DNA of 64,000 nt from Streptomyces sp. WMMC940. GTDB lineage: Bacteria; Actinomycetota; Actinomycetes; Streptomycetales; Streptomycetaceae. Every line of letters begins with the position of its first letter. The first letter of the stretch is position 1. The notes beneath the pieces were generated by a model. That model searched no databases, was not told the DNA's origin, and saw nothing but the letters and a program-made list of their open reading frames with translations. Of the stretch, positions 28,788-38,931 are shown piece by piece. The stretch spans positions 5,808,001 through 5,872,000 of the forward strand of contig NZ_JAPZBC010000001.1 in assembly GCF_027460265.1 (NCBI RefSeq), given 5' to 3'. The translations under genes and the position numbers were made by a program.

Positions 28788-28824
28788 GCGCGCCAGGTAA
28801 GTAAAGCCTGCCTTGCTGGCGCGC
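28788..28824. promoter_or_regulatory. Long inverted repeat upstream of the VIT-family transporter
   Basis: GCGCGCCAG at 28788-28796 pairs perfectly with CTGGCGCGC at 28816-28824, with an inner AAG/CTT pair and the AT-richer centre GTAAGTAAAGCCTGCCTTG. It lies 81 bases before the transporter GTG. The AGGTAAG half resembles part of a DtxR/IdeR/DmdR metal-repressor box, but the other half matches poorly. It may be an operator or a leader-RNA structure. Confidence 0.5.
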
Positions 28825-28904
28825 CCCTTACATCGCGCGTACTTTCGAGAGCGGGAAAAGGGGCGGGACGCGGACGCGGACCGTTCGGGTTCGAGGGGAG
28901 AGCT

Positions 28905-29633
28905 GTGTCCATCATCGAGACCGAGGCGACGCTTCACGAGGCGCACCGCGACAATCACACGCACCGCGACGTCAGCGGCGGCTGGCTGCGTCCCGCGGTG
29001 TTCGGCGCGATGGACGGGCTCGTGTCCAACCTCGCCCTGATGACCGGGGTCGCCGGGGGCTCCGCCTCCCCGCAGACCATCGTGATCACGGGCTTCGCCG
29101 GTCTCGCGGCCGGCGCCTTCTCGATGGCCGCCGGTGAGTACACCTCGGTCGCCTCGCAGCGCGAGCTCGTCCAGGCGGAACTGGACGTCGAGCGCCGTGA
29201 GCTGCGCAAGCACCCGGTCGACGAGATGGAGGAGCTGGCCGCGCTGTACGTGGCCCGCGGTGTCGAGCCCCGGCTGGCCCGCGAGGTGGCCATCCAGCTG
29301 TCCAGGGACCCGGAGCAGGCGCTGGAGATCCACGCCCGCGAGGAACTGGGCATCGACCCGGACGAGCTGCCCTCGCCGGCGGTCGCCGCCGTCTCGTCGT
29401 TCGCATCGTTCGCCCTGGGCGCGCTGCTCCCGGTCCTGCCGTACCTGCTGGGGGCCGCCTCGCTGTGGCCGGCGGTGCTGCTGGCGCTCCTGGGGCTGTT
29501 CGCCTGCGGCGCGCTGGTGTCCAGGGTGACCGCCCGCGGCTGGTGGTTCAGCGGGCTGCGGCAGCTGGCCCTGGGCGGTGCCGCGGCGGCGGTGACGTAC
29601 GGGATCGGGAACCTGGTCGGCGCCGCGGTGTAG
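28905..29633 (+). CDS. VIT1/CCC1-family iron/manganese transporter
   Basis: A 242-aa membrane protein with a GTG start eight bases after GAGGGGAG. The first helix carries the family signature WLRPAVFGAMDGLVSNLALM, followed by IVITGFAGLAAGAFSMAAGEYTSV, both with the Asp/Glu/Met residues that line the metal path. A cytosolic helical domain (ASQRELVQAELDVERRELRK to LSRDPEQALEIHAREELG) is the metal-binding linker of the family. Three further membrane segments end the protein. It probably exports Fe2+ or Mn2+. Monocistronic, with a hairpin after the stop and an inverted repeat in its leader. Confidence 0.9.
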   Translation: MSIIETEATLHEAHRDNHTHRDVSGGWLRPAVFGAMDGLVSNLALMTGVAGGSASPQTIVITGFAGLAAGAFSMAAGEYTSVASQRELVQAELDVERRELRKHPVDEMEELAALYVARGVEPRLAREVAIQLSRDPEQALEIHAREELGIDPDELPSPAVAAVSSFASFALGALLPVLPYLLGAASLWPAVLLALLGLFACGALVSRVTARGWWFSGLRQLALGGAAAAVTYGIGNLVGAAV

Positions 29634-29655
29634 GGCGTGTTCCGAAAGCGGCGTC

Positions 29656-29692
29656 GTCACGGCCTACGGAGGGGGCCTCCGGAGGCTGTGAC
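29656..29692 (+). terminator. Hairpin after the VIT-family gene
   Basis: GTCAC/GTGAC, GCCT/AGGC and CGGAGG/CCTCCG form one long stem with a G-T wobble, one mismatch and a 3-base loop, 22 bases after the stop. A likely terminator. Confidence 0.7.
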
Positions 29693-29966
29693 CTATGTCC
29701 TGCTGCCCTATCGGCCCGTGAAGTGCGACACTTGGTCTTGGCCTCACATCATGAGCCGTTACCCGGCGGTTTCGAATCCTTAACCGCGGGGCATGAGCCA
29801 CAAGCGCTGTGGGCAACGAAGCCTGCTCAGCATCCCGGGTCCGTGGACGCCGATCCCAAGCCGATCTTGTCCGCACCCGCCCCCACCTGCGCCGCCATCA
29901 GATCCCCATAGCGCGGTGTCCGCATGTTGGAATGGGCTATCCGCTTCCCGAGAACCACTCCATCAT

Positions 29967-29982
29967 GTAACCTGCACGAAAT
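29967..29982 (+). promoter_or_regulatory. GlnR-like box upstream of gltB
   Basis: GTAAC-CTGCAC-GAAAT matches the actinobacterial GlnR half-site pattern gTnAC-n6-GaAAc in nine of ten constrained positions. It lies 65 bases before the gltB start, a sensible place for a nitrogen regulator. A second adjoining half-site is not evident. Regulation of gltB by GlnR is inference. Confidence 0.55.
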
Positions 29983-30046
29983 TTCAGCGGAGGGCCAACG
30001 TCGTCCCTCGGCACCGCCACATGCCACGACGACGACGGGAGAGCCG

Positions 30047-33000
30047 ATGCGTTCCGACGCCTGGTCGCCCATGGACGGTCGCCCCGCTCCGCAGGGGATG
30101 TACGACCCCCGTAACGAACACGACGCCTGCGGTGTCGGGTTCGTGGCCACCCTCACCGGTGTTGCCAGCCATGAGCTGGTCGAGCAGGCGTTGACCGTTC
30201 TGCGCAACCTCGAGCACCGCGGCGCCACCGGCTCCGAGCCCGACTCCGGCGACGGGGCCGGCATCCTGCTCCAGGTCCCCGACGCCTTTCTGCGCGAGGT
30301 CGCCGGCTTCGAGCTCCCCGAGGCCGGTTCGTACGCCGTCGGCATCGCTTTCGTCCCCCAGGGCACCGAGGACGAGGCCGTCTCACGGATCGAGACGATC
30401 GCCGCCGAGGAGGGGCTCGATGTCCTCGGCTGGCGCGACGTCCCCGTCGCCCCCGAGCTGCTCGGCGCCACCGCCCGTTCGACGATGCCCGTCTTCCGCC
30501 AGCTCTTCGTGAGTGGTGGTACCTCCCAGGCCGAAGGCCCCGGGGGAGGCGAGATCAGCGGGATCGCCCTCGACCGCAAGGCGTTCGTGCTGCGCAAGCG
30601 CGCCGAGCGCGAGGCCGGCGTGTACTTCCCGTCGCTCTCCGCCCGCACCATCGTCTACAAGGGCATGCTGACCACCGGCCAGCTGGAGCCCTTCTTCCCG
30701 GACCTCTCGGACCGCCGTCTCGCAACCGCCGTGGCCCTGGTCCACTCGCGCTTCTCCACGAACACCTTCCCGAGCTGGCCGCTCGCCCACCCGTACCGCT
30801 TCGTGGCGCACAACGGTGAGATCAACACCGTCAAGGGCAACCGCAACTGGATGCGTGCCCGTGAGTCGCAGCTGGTCAGCGACCTGTTCGGGGACAGGGA
30901 CCTGGACCGGGTCTTCCCGGTCTGCACCCCGGACGCCTCGGACTCCGCCTCCTTCGACGAGGTCCTGGAGCTGCTCCACCTCGGCGGCCGCTCGCTGCCC
31001 CACAGCGTGCTGATGATGGTCCCCGAGGCGTGGGAGAACCACGACTCCATGGACCCGGCCCGGCGCGCCTTCTACCAGTACCACTCCACGATGATGGAGC
31101 CCTGGGACGGCCCGGCGTGCGTCACCTTCACCGACGGCACCCAGGTCGGCGCGGTCCTCGACCGCAACGGCCTCCGCCCCGGCCGCTACTGGGTCACCGA
31201 CGACGGCCTCGTCGTGCTCTCCTCCGAGGTCGGCGTCCTGGACATCGACCCCGCCAAGGTCGTCCGCAAGGGCCGCCTCCAGCCGGGCCGGATGTTCCTC
31301 GTCGACACCGCCGAGCACCGCATCATCGAGGACGACGAGATCAAGGCGTCACTGGCCGCCGAGCACCCCTACGAGGAGTGGCTCGATGCCGGGATCATCG
31401 AGCTCGGCGACCTGCCCGAGCGCGAGCACATCGTCCACACCCACGCCTCGGTCACCCGCCGCCAGCAGACCTTCGGCTACACCGAGGAGGAGCTGCGCGT
31501 CCTGCTCGCGCCGATGGCCCGCACCGGAGCCGAGCCGATCGGTTCCATGGGCACCGACTCTCCGATCGCGGCCCTCTCGGAGCGCCCGCGGCTGCTCTTC
31601 GACTACTTCACCCAGCTGTTCGCGCAGGTCACCAACCCGCCGCTGGACGCCATCCGCGAGGAGCTCGTCACCTCGCTGATCTCCTCGCTCGGCCCGCAGG
31701 GCAACCTGCTGGAGCCGACCGCGGCGTCCTGCCGCTCGGTCACCCTGCCGTTCCCGGTGATCGACAACGACGAGCTGGCCAAGCTCATCCACATCAACGC
31801 CGACGGCGACATGCCCGGTATGAAGGCCGTCACCCTGTCCGGTCTCTTCCGGGTCTCCGGCGGCGGCGACGCCCTCGCCGCCCGGCTGGCCGAGATCTGC
31901 GCCGAGGCCGACGCCGCCATCGAGGGCGGCGCCCGGCTGATCGTGCTGTCCGACCGGCACTCCGACGCCGAGCACGCGCCGATCCCCTCGCTGCTGCTCA
32001 CCTCCGCCGTCCACCACCACCTCATCCGCACCAAGCAGCGCACCCACGTGGGCCTGCTGGTCGAGGCCGGCGACGTCCGCGAGGTGCACCACGTCGCGCT
32101 GCTCATCGGCTTCGGCGCCGCCGCGGTCAACCCGTACCTGGCCATGGAGTCCGTGGAGGACCTGCTGCGCGCCGGTACGTTCATCGAGGGCCTGGAGCCC
32201 GAGCAGGCGATCCGTAACCTGATCAAGGCCCTCGGCAAGGGCGTCCTCAAGGTCATGTCCAAGATGGGCATCTCGACCGTCGCCTCCTACCGCGGCGCCC
32301 AGGTCTTCGAGGCCGTCGGTCTCGACGACGCCTTCGTCGCCAAGTACTTCGACGGCACCGCCACGAAGATCGGCGGGGCCGGTCTCGACGTCGTCGCCGA
32401 GGAGGTCGCCGCCCGGCACGCCAAGGCGTACCCGGTCAGCGGCATCGCCCCGGCGCACCGCGCGCTGGAGATCGGCGGCGAGTACCAGTGGCGCCGCGAG
32501 GGCGAGCCGCACCTGTTCGACCCGGAGACCGTCTTCCGCCTGCAGCACGCCACGCGCACCAAGCGGTACGACATCTTCAAGCAGTACACGGGCCGGGTGA
32601 ACGAGCAGTCCGAGCGCCTGATGACGCTCCGCGGCCTGTTCGGCTTCAAGTCCGACCGCCCGTCGATCCCCGTCGACGAGGTCGAGCCGGTCAGCGAGAT
32701 CGTCAGGCGCTTCTCCACCGGCGCCATGTCGTACGGCTCCATCTCCAAGGAGGCGCACGAGACCCTCGCCATCGCCATGAACCAGCTGGGCGGCAAGTCC
32801 AACACCGGTGAGGGCGGCGAGGACCCGGACCGCCTGTACGACCCGGCGCGCCGCTCCAGCATCAAGCAGGTCGCCTCCGGCCGCTTCGGCGTGACCTCCG
32901 AGTACCTGGTCAACGCGGACGACATCCAGATCAAGATGGCCCAGGGCGCAAAGCCCGGCGAGGGCGGTCAACTGCCCGGCCCCAAGGTCTACCCGTGGGT

Positions 33001-34628
33001 CGCCAAGACCCGGCACTCCACCCCGGGCGTCGGCCTGATCTCCCCGCCGCCGCACCACGACATCTACTCGATCGAGGACCTGGCGCAGCTGATCCACGAC
33101 CTCAAGAACGCCAACCCGGCCGCCCGCATCCACGTGAAGCTGGTGTCCGAGGTCGGCGTCGGCACGGTCGCCGCGGGCGTCTCCAAGGCCCACGCGGACG
33201 TGGTCCTCATCTCCGGCCACGACGGCGGCACCGGCGCCTCGCCGCTCACCTCGCTGAAGCACGCGGGCGGCCCCTGGGAGCTCGGCCTCGCCGAGACCCA
33301 GCAGACGCTGCTGCTCAACGGCCTCCGCGACCGGATCGTCGTGCAGACCGACGGCCAGCTGAAGACCGGCCGTGACGTCGTCATCGCCGCGCTCCTCGGT
33401 GCCGAGGAGTTCGGTTTCGCGACCGCTCCGCTCGTCGTGTCCGGCTGCGTCATGATGCGCGTCTGCCACCTGGACACCTGCCCGGTCGGCATCGCCACGC
33501 AGAACCCGGTCCTGCGCGAGCGCTTCAACGGCAAGGCCGAGTTCGTCGTCAACTTCTTCGAGTTCATCGCCGAGGAGGTCCGCGAACTGCTCGCCGAGCT
33601 GGGCTTCCGCACCCTGGACGAGGCGGTCGGCCACGCCGAGCTGCTGGACACCACCCGGGCCGTGAACCACTGGAAGGCCCAGGGCCTCGACCTGGCACCG
33701 CTGTTCCACGTGCCAGAGCTGCCCGATGGCGCCGTCCGCCACCAGTTGGTCGAGCAGGACCACGGCCTGGAGAAGGCCCTGGACAACGAGCTGATCAAGC
33801 TGTCCGCGGACGCGCTGGCCGCGGCCACCGCCGAGGAGGCCCAGCCGGTCCGCGCCCAGGTCGCGATCCGGAACATCAACCGGACCGTCGGCACCATGCT
33901 CGGCCACGAGGTGACCAAGAAGTTCGGCGGTGCGGGCCTGCCCGACGACACCATCGACATCACCTTCACCGGCTCCGCCGGCCAGTCCTTCGGCGCCTTC
34001 CTGCCGCGCGGTGTCACGCTGCGCCTGGAGGGCGACGCCAACGACTACGTCGGCAAGGGCCTCTCCGGCGGCAGGGTCGTCGTCCGCCCCGACCGCGGCG
34101 CCGACCACCTGGCCGAGTACTCGACCATCGCGGGCAACACCATCGCCTACGGCGCCACCGGCGGCGAGCTGTTCCTGCGCGGCCGCACCGGCGAGCGCTT
34201 CTGCGTCCGCAACTCCGGTGCGCTGGTGGTCTCCGAGGGCGTGGGCGACCACGGCTGCGAGTACATGACGGGCGGCCACGCCGTCGTCCTCGGCGAGACG
34301 GGACGCAACTTCGCGGCCGGCATGTCCGGCGGTGTCGCGTACGTCGTCGACCTCGACGAGGACAACGTCAACGCCGGCAACGCGAACGCCGTCGAGGCCC
34401 CGAGCGACGCCGACAAGGAGTGGCTGCACGACGTCGTGCGCCGCCACCACGAGGAGACGGGTTCCACCGTGGCCGAGAAGCTCCTCGCCGACTGGCCCGC
34501 CGCCGCGGACCGGTTCAGCAAGATCATCCCGACCACGTACAAGGCCGTGCTCGCCGCCAAGGACGCCGCTGAGCTCGCCGGTCTCTCCGAGCGGGAGACC
34601 ACCGAGAAGATGATGGAGGCGGCGACCC

Positions 34629-34636
<8 letters not shown>
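30047..34636 (+). CDS. gltB: Glutamate synthase (NADPH) large subunit
   Basis: A 1529-aa enzyme that converts glutamine plus 2-oxoglutarate to two glutamates. The start at 30047 ([12 protein letters not shown]) leaves a 27-residue propeptide ahead of Cys28 in EHDACGVGF, the N-terminal nucleophile of the glutaminase domain. The FMN/synthase domain has [19 protein letters not shown] and the 3Fe-4S cysteines [12 protein letters not shown] beginning at Cys1134. The C-terminal glutamate-synthase beta-helix has [25 protein letters not shown] and [20 protein letters not shown]. It overlaps gltD by eight bases. Confidence 0.97.
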
Positions 34637-36089
<1,453 letters not shown>

Positions 36090-36395
36090 CCCGGCAGCCC
36101 ACCATCCGGGCCGTTCGCTGACGGCCCCTCACATACGTCCCGTACAAAGGCGTACGGAACAGACGCGGCGCCTGCCCCCGTCCCCGACCGGATGATGGGC
36201 AGGCGCCGCGGCGTCTTCCGCGGTGACGGTACGCGCGCGTAGCCTCGCGGTCCGCGCACCCGGGTGGCGCGTGTGCGGACCCTCGCCCCGGATTCCGGGC
36301 ATTCGCCCCCTGCGCATCCCGGTTCCGCGCGTAGTCTCACGGCACGGGCGCGGCCCGGAGCGGCACCCGAGAGCCCGGCGAACGGAGACACGTCC
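36090..36395. other. 306-bp gap between gltD and the VWA gene
   Basis: Holds a minor inverted repeat (CCGTAC-AAAGGC-GTACGG, 36140-36157) and the gltBD terminator hairpin. The right half probably contains the promoter of the VWA gene; I see no convincing hexamers and no small gene. Confidence 0.5.
36164..36210 (+). terminator. Hairpin after gltBD
   Basis: GCGGCGCCTGCCC pairs perfectly with GGGCAGGCGCCGC, extended by one more C-G pair, around a 19-base loop. It is the strongest stem in the gap and the likely end of the gltBD transcript. Confidence 0.75.
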
Positions 36396-37118
36396 ATGGC
36401 GGCGATCAGCCTGCGCAAGATTGAGGAGACCGCTCCGGCGCTCGTCAGCCTCTACAAGTCCGCGGCGGTGTCGCTGGCGAAGCACGGGCTGGGGGACCGG
36501 CGCGCGGCGGTCTACCTGGTGCTCGACCACTCCGGTTCCATGAGGCCGTACTACGGGGACGGCAGCGTCCAGGCCCTCGCGGACCGGGTCCTCGGGCTCT
36601 CGGCCAATCTGGACGACGACGGGCGCGTCCCCGTCGTCGTCTTCTCCACGGACATCGACGCCGAGACCGACATCGAACTCGCCGACCACGAGGGCCGGAT
36701 AGACCGGATCGTGGCCGGGCTCGGTCACATGGGCAGGACCAACTACCACCACGCCATGGACGCGGTCATCGACCACTATCTGGACAGCGGCGCAACCGAG
36801 CCCGCACTGGTCGTCTTCCAGACCGACGGCGGCCCCAGCAACCGGGCCGCTGCGGAACGCTATGTGTGCAAGGCGGCCAAGCTGCCTATGTTCTGGCAGT
36901 TCATCGGCTTCGGCGACCCCGGCAGCCGGCAGTTCGAGTTCCTGCGCAGACTCGACGACCTCGCGGTCCCCGCCAAGCGCCCCGTCGACAACGCGGGCTT
37001 CTTCCACGCCGGGCAGGACCCGCGGAAGGTCCCGGACGCGGAGCTGTACGACCGCCTGCTGTCCGAGTTCCCGGTGTGGCTGGCGAACGCGCGCGAGTTG
37101 GGGATCGTACGCTCCTGA
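36396..37118 (+). CDS. VWA-domain protein (TerF-like)
   Basis: A 240-aa single-domain von Willebrand factor A protein. The metal-ion-dependent adhesion site is intact: LVLDHSGSMRPY (DxSxS) near 45, the Thr in HMGRTNYHHAMDAV, and FQTDGGPSNRAAAERY with the third Asp. Layout resembles the vWA-TerF-like proteins found with tellurite/stress-resistance genes, but no ter gene adjoins it. It has no signal peptide and is cytoplasmic. The ATG at 36396 follows an ACGGAGA ribosome site. It converges on two DUF4139 genes. Function unknown. Confidence 0.85.
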   Translation: MAAISLRKIEETAPALVSLYKSAAVSLAKHGLGDRRAAVYLVLDHSGSMRPYYGDGSVQALADRVLGLSANLDDDGRVPVVVFSTDIDAETDIELADHEGRIDRIVAGLGHMGRTNYHHAMDAVIDHYLDSGATEPALVVFQTDGGPSNRAAAERYVCKAAKLPMFWQFIGFGDPGSRQFEFLRRLDDLAVPAKRPVDNAGFFHAGQDPRKVPDAELYDRLLSEFPVWLANARELGIVRS

Positions 37119-37228
37119 CCCCGGTGTCCCCCGGACCCCCGGCACCTCCCCGGGCCCCGACCGGGTCGCGGTACGAGGTGGCCGCCGTCGGGGTGATGCG
37201 CCGGCCGTCACGGCACCCTGCTCGGGAC

Positions 37229-37249
37229 ACCGGACGGCAGATGTCCGGT
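37229..37249. terminator. Small hairpin between convergent genes
   Basis: ACCGGAC-GGCAGAT-GTCCGGT, a 7-bp perfect stem followed by a G/T-rich run, in the 237-bp gap between the VWA gene and the leftward DUF4139 gene. A possible shared terminator; weak. Confidence 0.4.
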
Positions 37250-37355
37250 ATTCGGGGTTTCCTGGGCCCATGAGCAACAGCTGGGCAGGTCGTGGCGGTG
37301 CCACGTTCGCCCGGTCGCCGGAAGGGGGGCGCCCCGCGCGGTCCCGGGCGGTAGC

Positions 37356-38927
37356 TCAGAGCCCGGCCACCTTGGCGCTCGCCGACAGTTCGTAGACCAG
37401 TGTGACCGTGCGGTGGCCGCCGGGCGGGAGGGCGACGTCCCAGCGGGCCATGCCGTCGGCGTCGAGCACGTCGGGCGCCGGCGAGCAGGCTTCCTTGCGC
37501 AGGCTGACCTCCACCGCCGAGACCTCGGACACCGGGATCCGCTCGCGGAGGACGACCACCCGGTCCCCGTGCTCCCCGGGGGCGGAGAAGCGGGACACGT
37601 GCAGCCGGACCGTGCGGGTGACCACGGTCCGCTGGGTGAGCCCGGCGGTGGCGCGGGTCTCCTCGGCCTCCCTCACCACACGGTGGTCGTCGGAGCTGCC
37701 GAAGGCCAGCTCGACGGGGGCGCCCGGGGCCGTGAAGCCCAGCGCTCCGCGGCCGGTGAAACCGCTGTCGCGGATCAGGTCCACGGGCCCCGCGAGCAGT
37801 GCGTGGCCGGACCGGTTGTCGCACCACACCACCTGTGTGACCAGCGGGGACAGTTCGGGGGAGCAGGCGAACTCACTTCGCGCGTCGGTCGTGAAGGCGG
37901 ACACCGGCACCCGGTGGGCGCGACCGTCGCCGGCCACCGAGACCGGGGCCGGGGACTCCAGCACCCGCACCTCGCCTCCGTCGTCCACCCCGGGCAGGCC
38001 GACCACAGGGACCGGGCCGAGGTCCCCGATCTCCTCCTCGCGCAGTTCGACGTCGACCGTGCGGCGCTCGGCCGCGGAGCGGTCCCTGAGCGTCAGCCGG
38101 TCCTCGCCGAGCCGCGGCGGGTCGGTGGCCAGTGCCGAGCGGGCGGTGGAGAACGTCAGCCGTGCGTCCGACCAGTCCTCGCCGGTGCGCTGCCAGACCA
38201 TCGCGTCGGTCTCCAGCGTCAGGGTCCCGCCGTCGAGCACGGCCCGGTAGGCGGGCCGCCACAGGGCACACGGAGTCAGATGGGTCAGCCGCAGGCGGGC
38301 CGGTCCGGCCGCCGCGGCGTCCACGGTCAGCTCGACGTGGCCGATCAGCTCGGCGGGCTCCGTCTCGGCGAGGGCCAGCGCCCCTCGGGTCTCCCCGAGT
38401 CCGGCCGCGACGGCGGCCAGCCGGGCCTCCACGGTGCGGAGTTCCTCGCCGTAGGTGTCGCGCTCGGTGTCCACCCGGTCCAGTTCGCGGGCCCAGCGTT
38501 CCGGTTCGGCCTCGCCCGCCCCGGCGCCCTCGCCGATCTCCCGCAGCAGATCGGCGGCGAGCCGACCGAGCAGGTCGAGGCGGGCCCGGAGGCGGTCGCG
38601 CCGCTGTTCCAGGGCCCGCTGTTCCTCTTCGAGTTCGTGCTCGCGACGGCGGAGCGCCGAGTCGTCGCCGGTGGGCGGCTGCGGGTTCCGCGGCGTCCGG
38701 TCGCGGACGATCCGCAGATCGAGCACGCTCGCCGGACGGTCCGCGTGATCGGTCGTCAACTCGGCGTTCAGGGTGCGGTCGACGGCCGTCGCGGCGACGG
38801 GTCCGAGACGCAGCCGCTGGACCCCGGCCTCCAGGCCGAGCACCGCGACGCGCTCGACGTGGGCCCGGTCCTCCAGACAGGTGACGGCGGTGACGGGAAG
38901 GGAGATCGGCGGCGGGACGGTGGACAT
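37356..38927 (-). CDS. DUF4139/MuiA-family protein A
   Basis: A 523-aa protein of the family annotated 'mucoidy inhibitor MuiA'. The N-terminal DUF4140 segment reads VTCLEDRAHVERVAVLGLEAG; then comes a coiled coil rich in Arg/Glu/Leu (roughly 95-190, for example REHELEEEQRALEQRRDRLR), and the beta-rich DUF4139 domain with LTPCALWRPAYRAVLDGG, WQRTGEDWSDARLTFSTA and the C-terminal VVLRERIPVSEV and PPGGHRTVTLVYEL. No signal peptide or membrane helix. The ATG at 38927 is four bases after the stop of its paralogue, so both are one transcript. Role unknown in Gram-positives. Confidence 0.85.
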   Translation of the reverse strand: MSTVPPPISLPVTAVTCLEDRAHVERVAVLGLEAGVQRLRLGPVAATAVDRTLNAELTTDHADRPASVLDLRIVRDRTPRNPQPPTGDDSALRRREHELEEEQRALEQRRDRLRARLDLLGRLAADLLREIGEGAGAGEAEPERWARELDRVDTERDTYGEELRTVEARLAAVAAGLGETRGALALAETEPAELIGHVELTVDAAAAGPARLRLTHLTPCALWRPAYRAVLDGGTLTLETDAMVWQRTGEDWSDARLTFSTARSALATDPPRLGEDRLTLRDRSAAERRTVDVELREEEIGDLGPVPVVGLPGVDDGGEVRVLESPAPVSVAGDGRAHRVPVSAFTTDARSEFACSPELSPLVTQVVWCDNRSGHALLAGPVDLIRDSGFTGRGALGFTAPGAPVELAFGSSDDHRVVREAEETRATAGLTQRTVVTRTVRLHVSRFSAPGEHGDRVVVLRERIPVSEVSAVEVSLRKEACSPAPDVLDADGMARWDVALPPGGHRTVTLVYELSASAKVAGL

Positions 38928-38931
38928 GGCG

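Larger units (their letters stand above)
29634..30046. other. 413-bp gap upstream of gltB
   Basis: Apart from the hairpin at its left end and the GlnR-like site at 29967-29982, I see no gene or RNA here. A gltB promoter must lie in the right half, which is noticeably richer in A+T (for example TGTTGGAATGGGCTATCC near 29930 and ATCATGTAACC near 29962). An in-frame upstream ATG at 29924 is not the gltB start because the encoded lead-in is unlike the family. Confidence 0.6.

Noticed and set aside
28673-28904. M-box or yybP-ykoY manganese riboswitch ahead of the VIT gene
   Set aside because: The inverted repeat is present, but the conserved internal loops of these riboswitches are not recognisable.
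25776-29660. Single 1294-aa minus-strand protein covering ARH 3, ARH 4 and beyond
   Set aside because: Only the part from 27680 is real; the extension runs antisense to the VIT gene and out of frame through ARH 4. The ATGA junction at 27677-27680 marks the true start.
29924-30046. Extended gltB start 41 codons upstream
   Set aside because: The extension overlaps the GlnR-like box and leader, has no family likeness, and would give an abnormally long propeptide ahead of Cys28.
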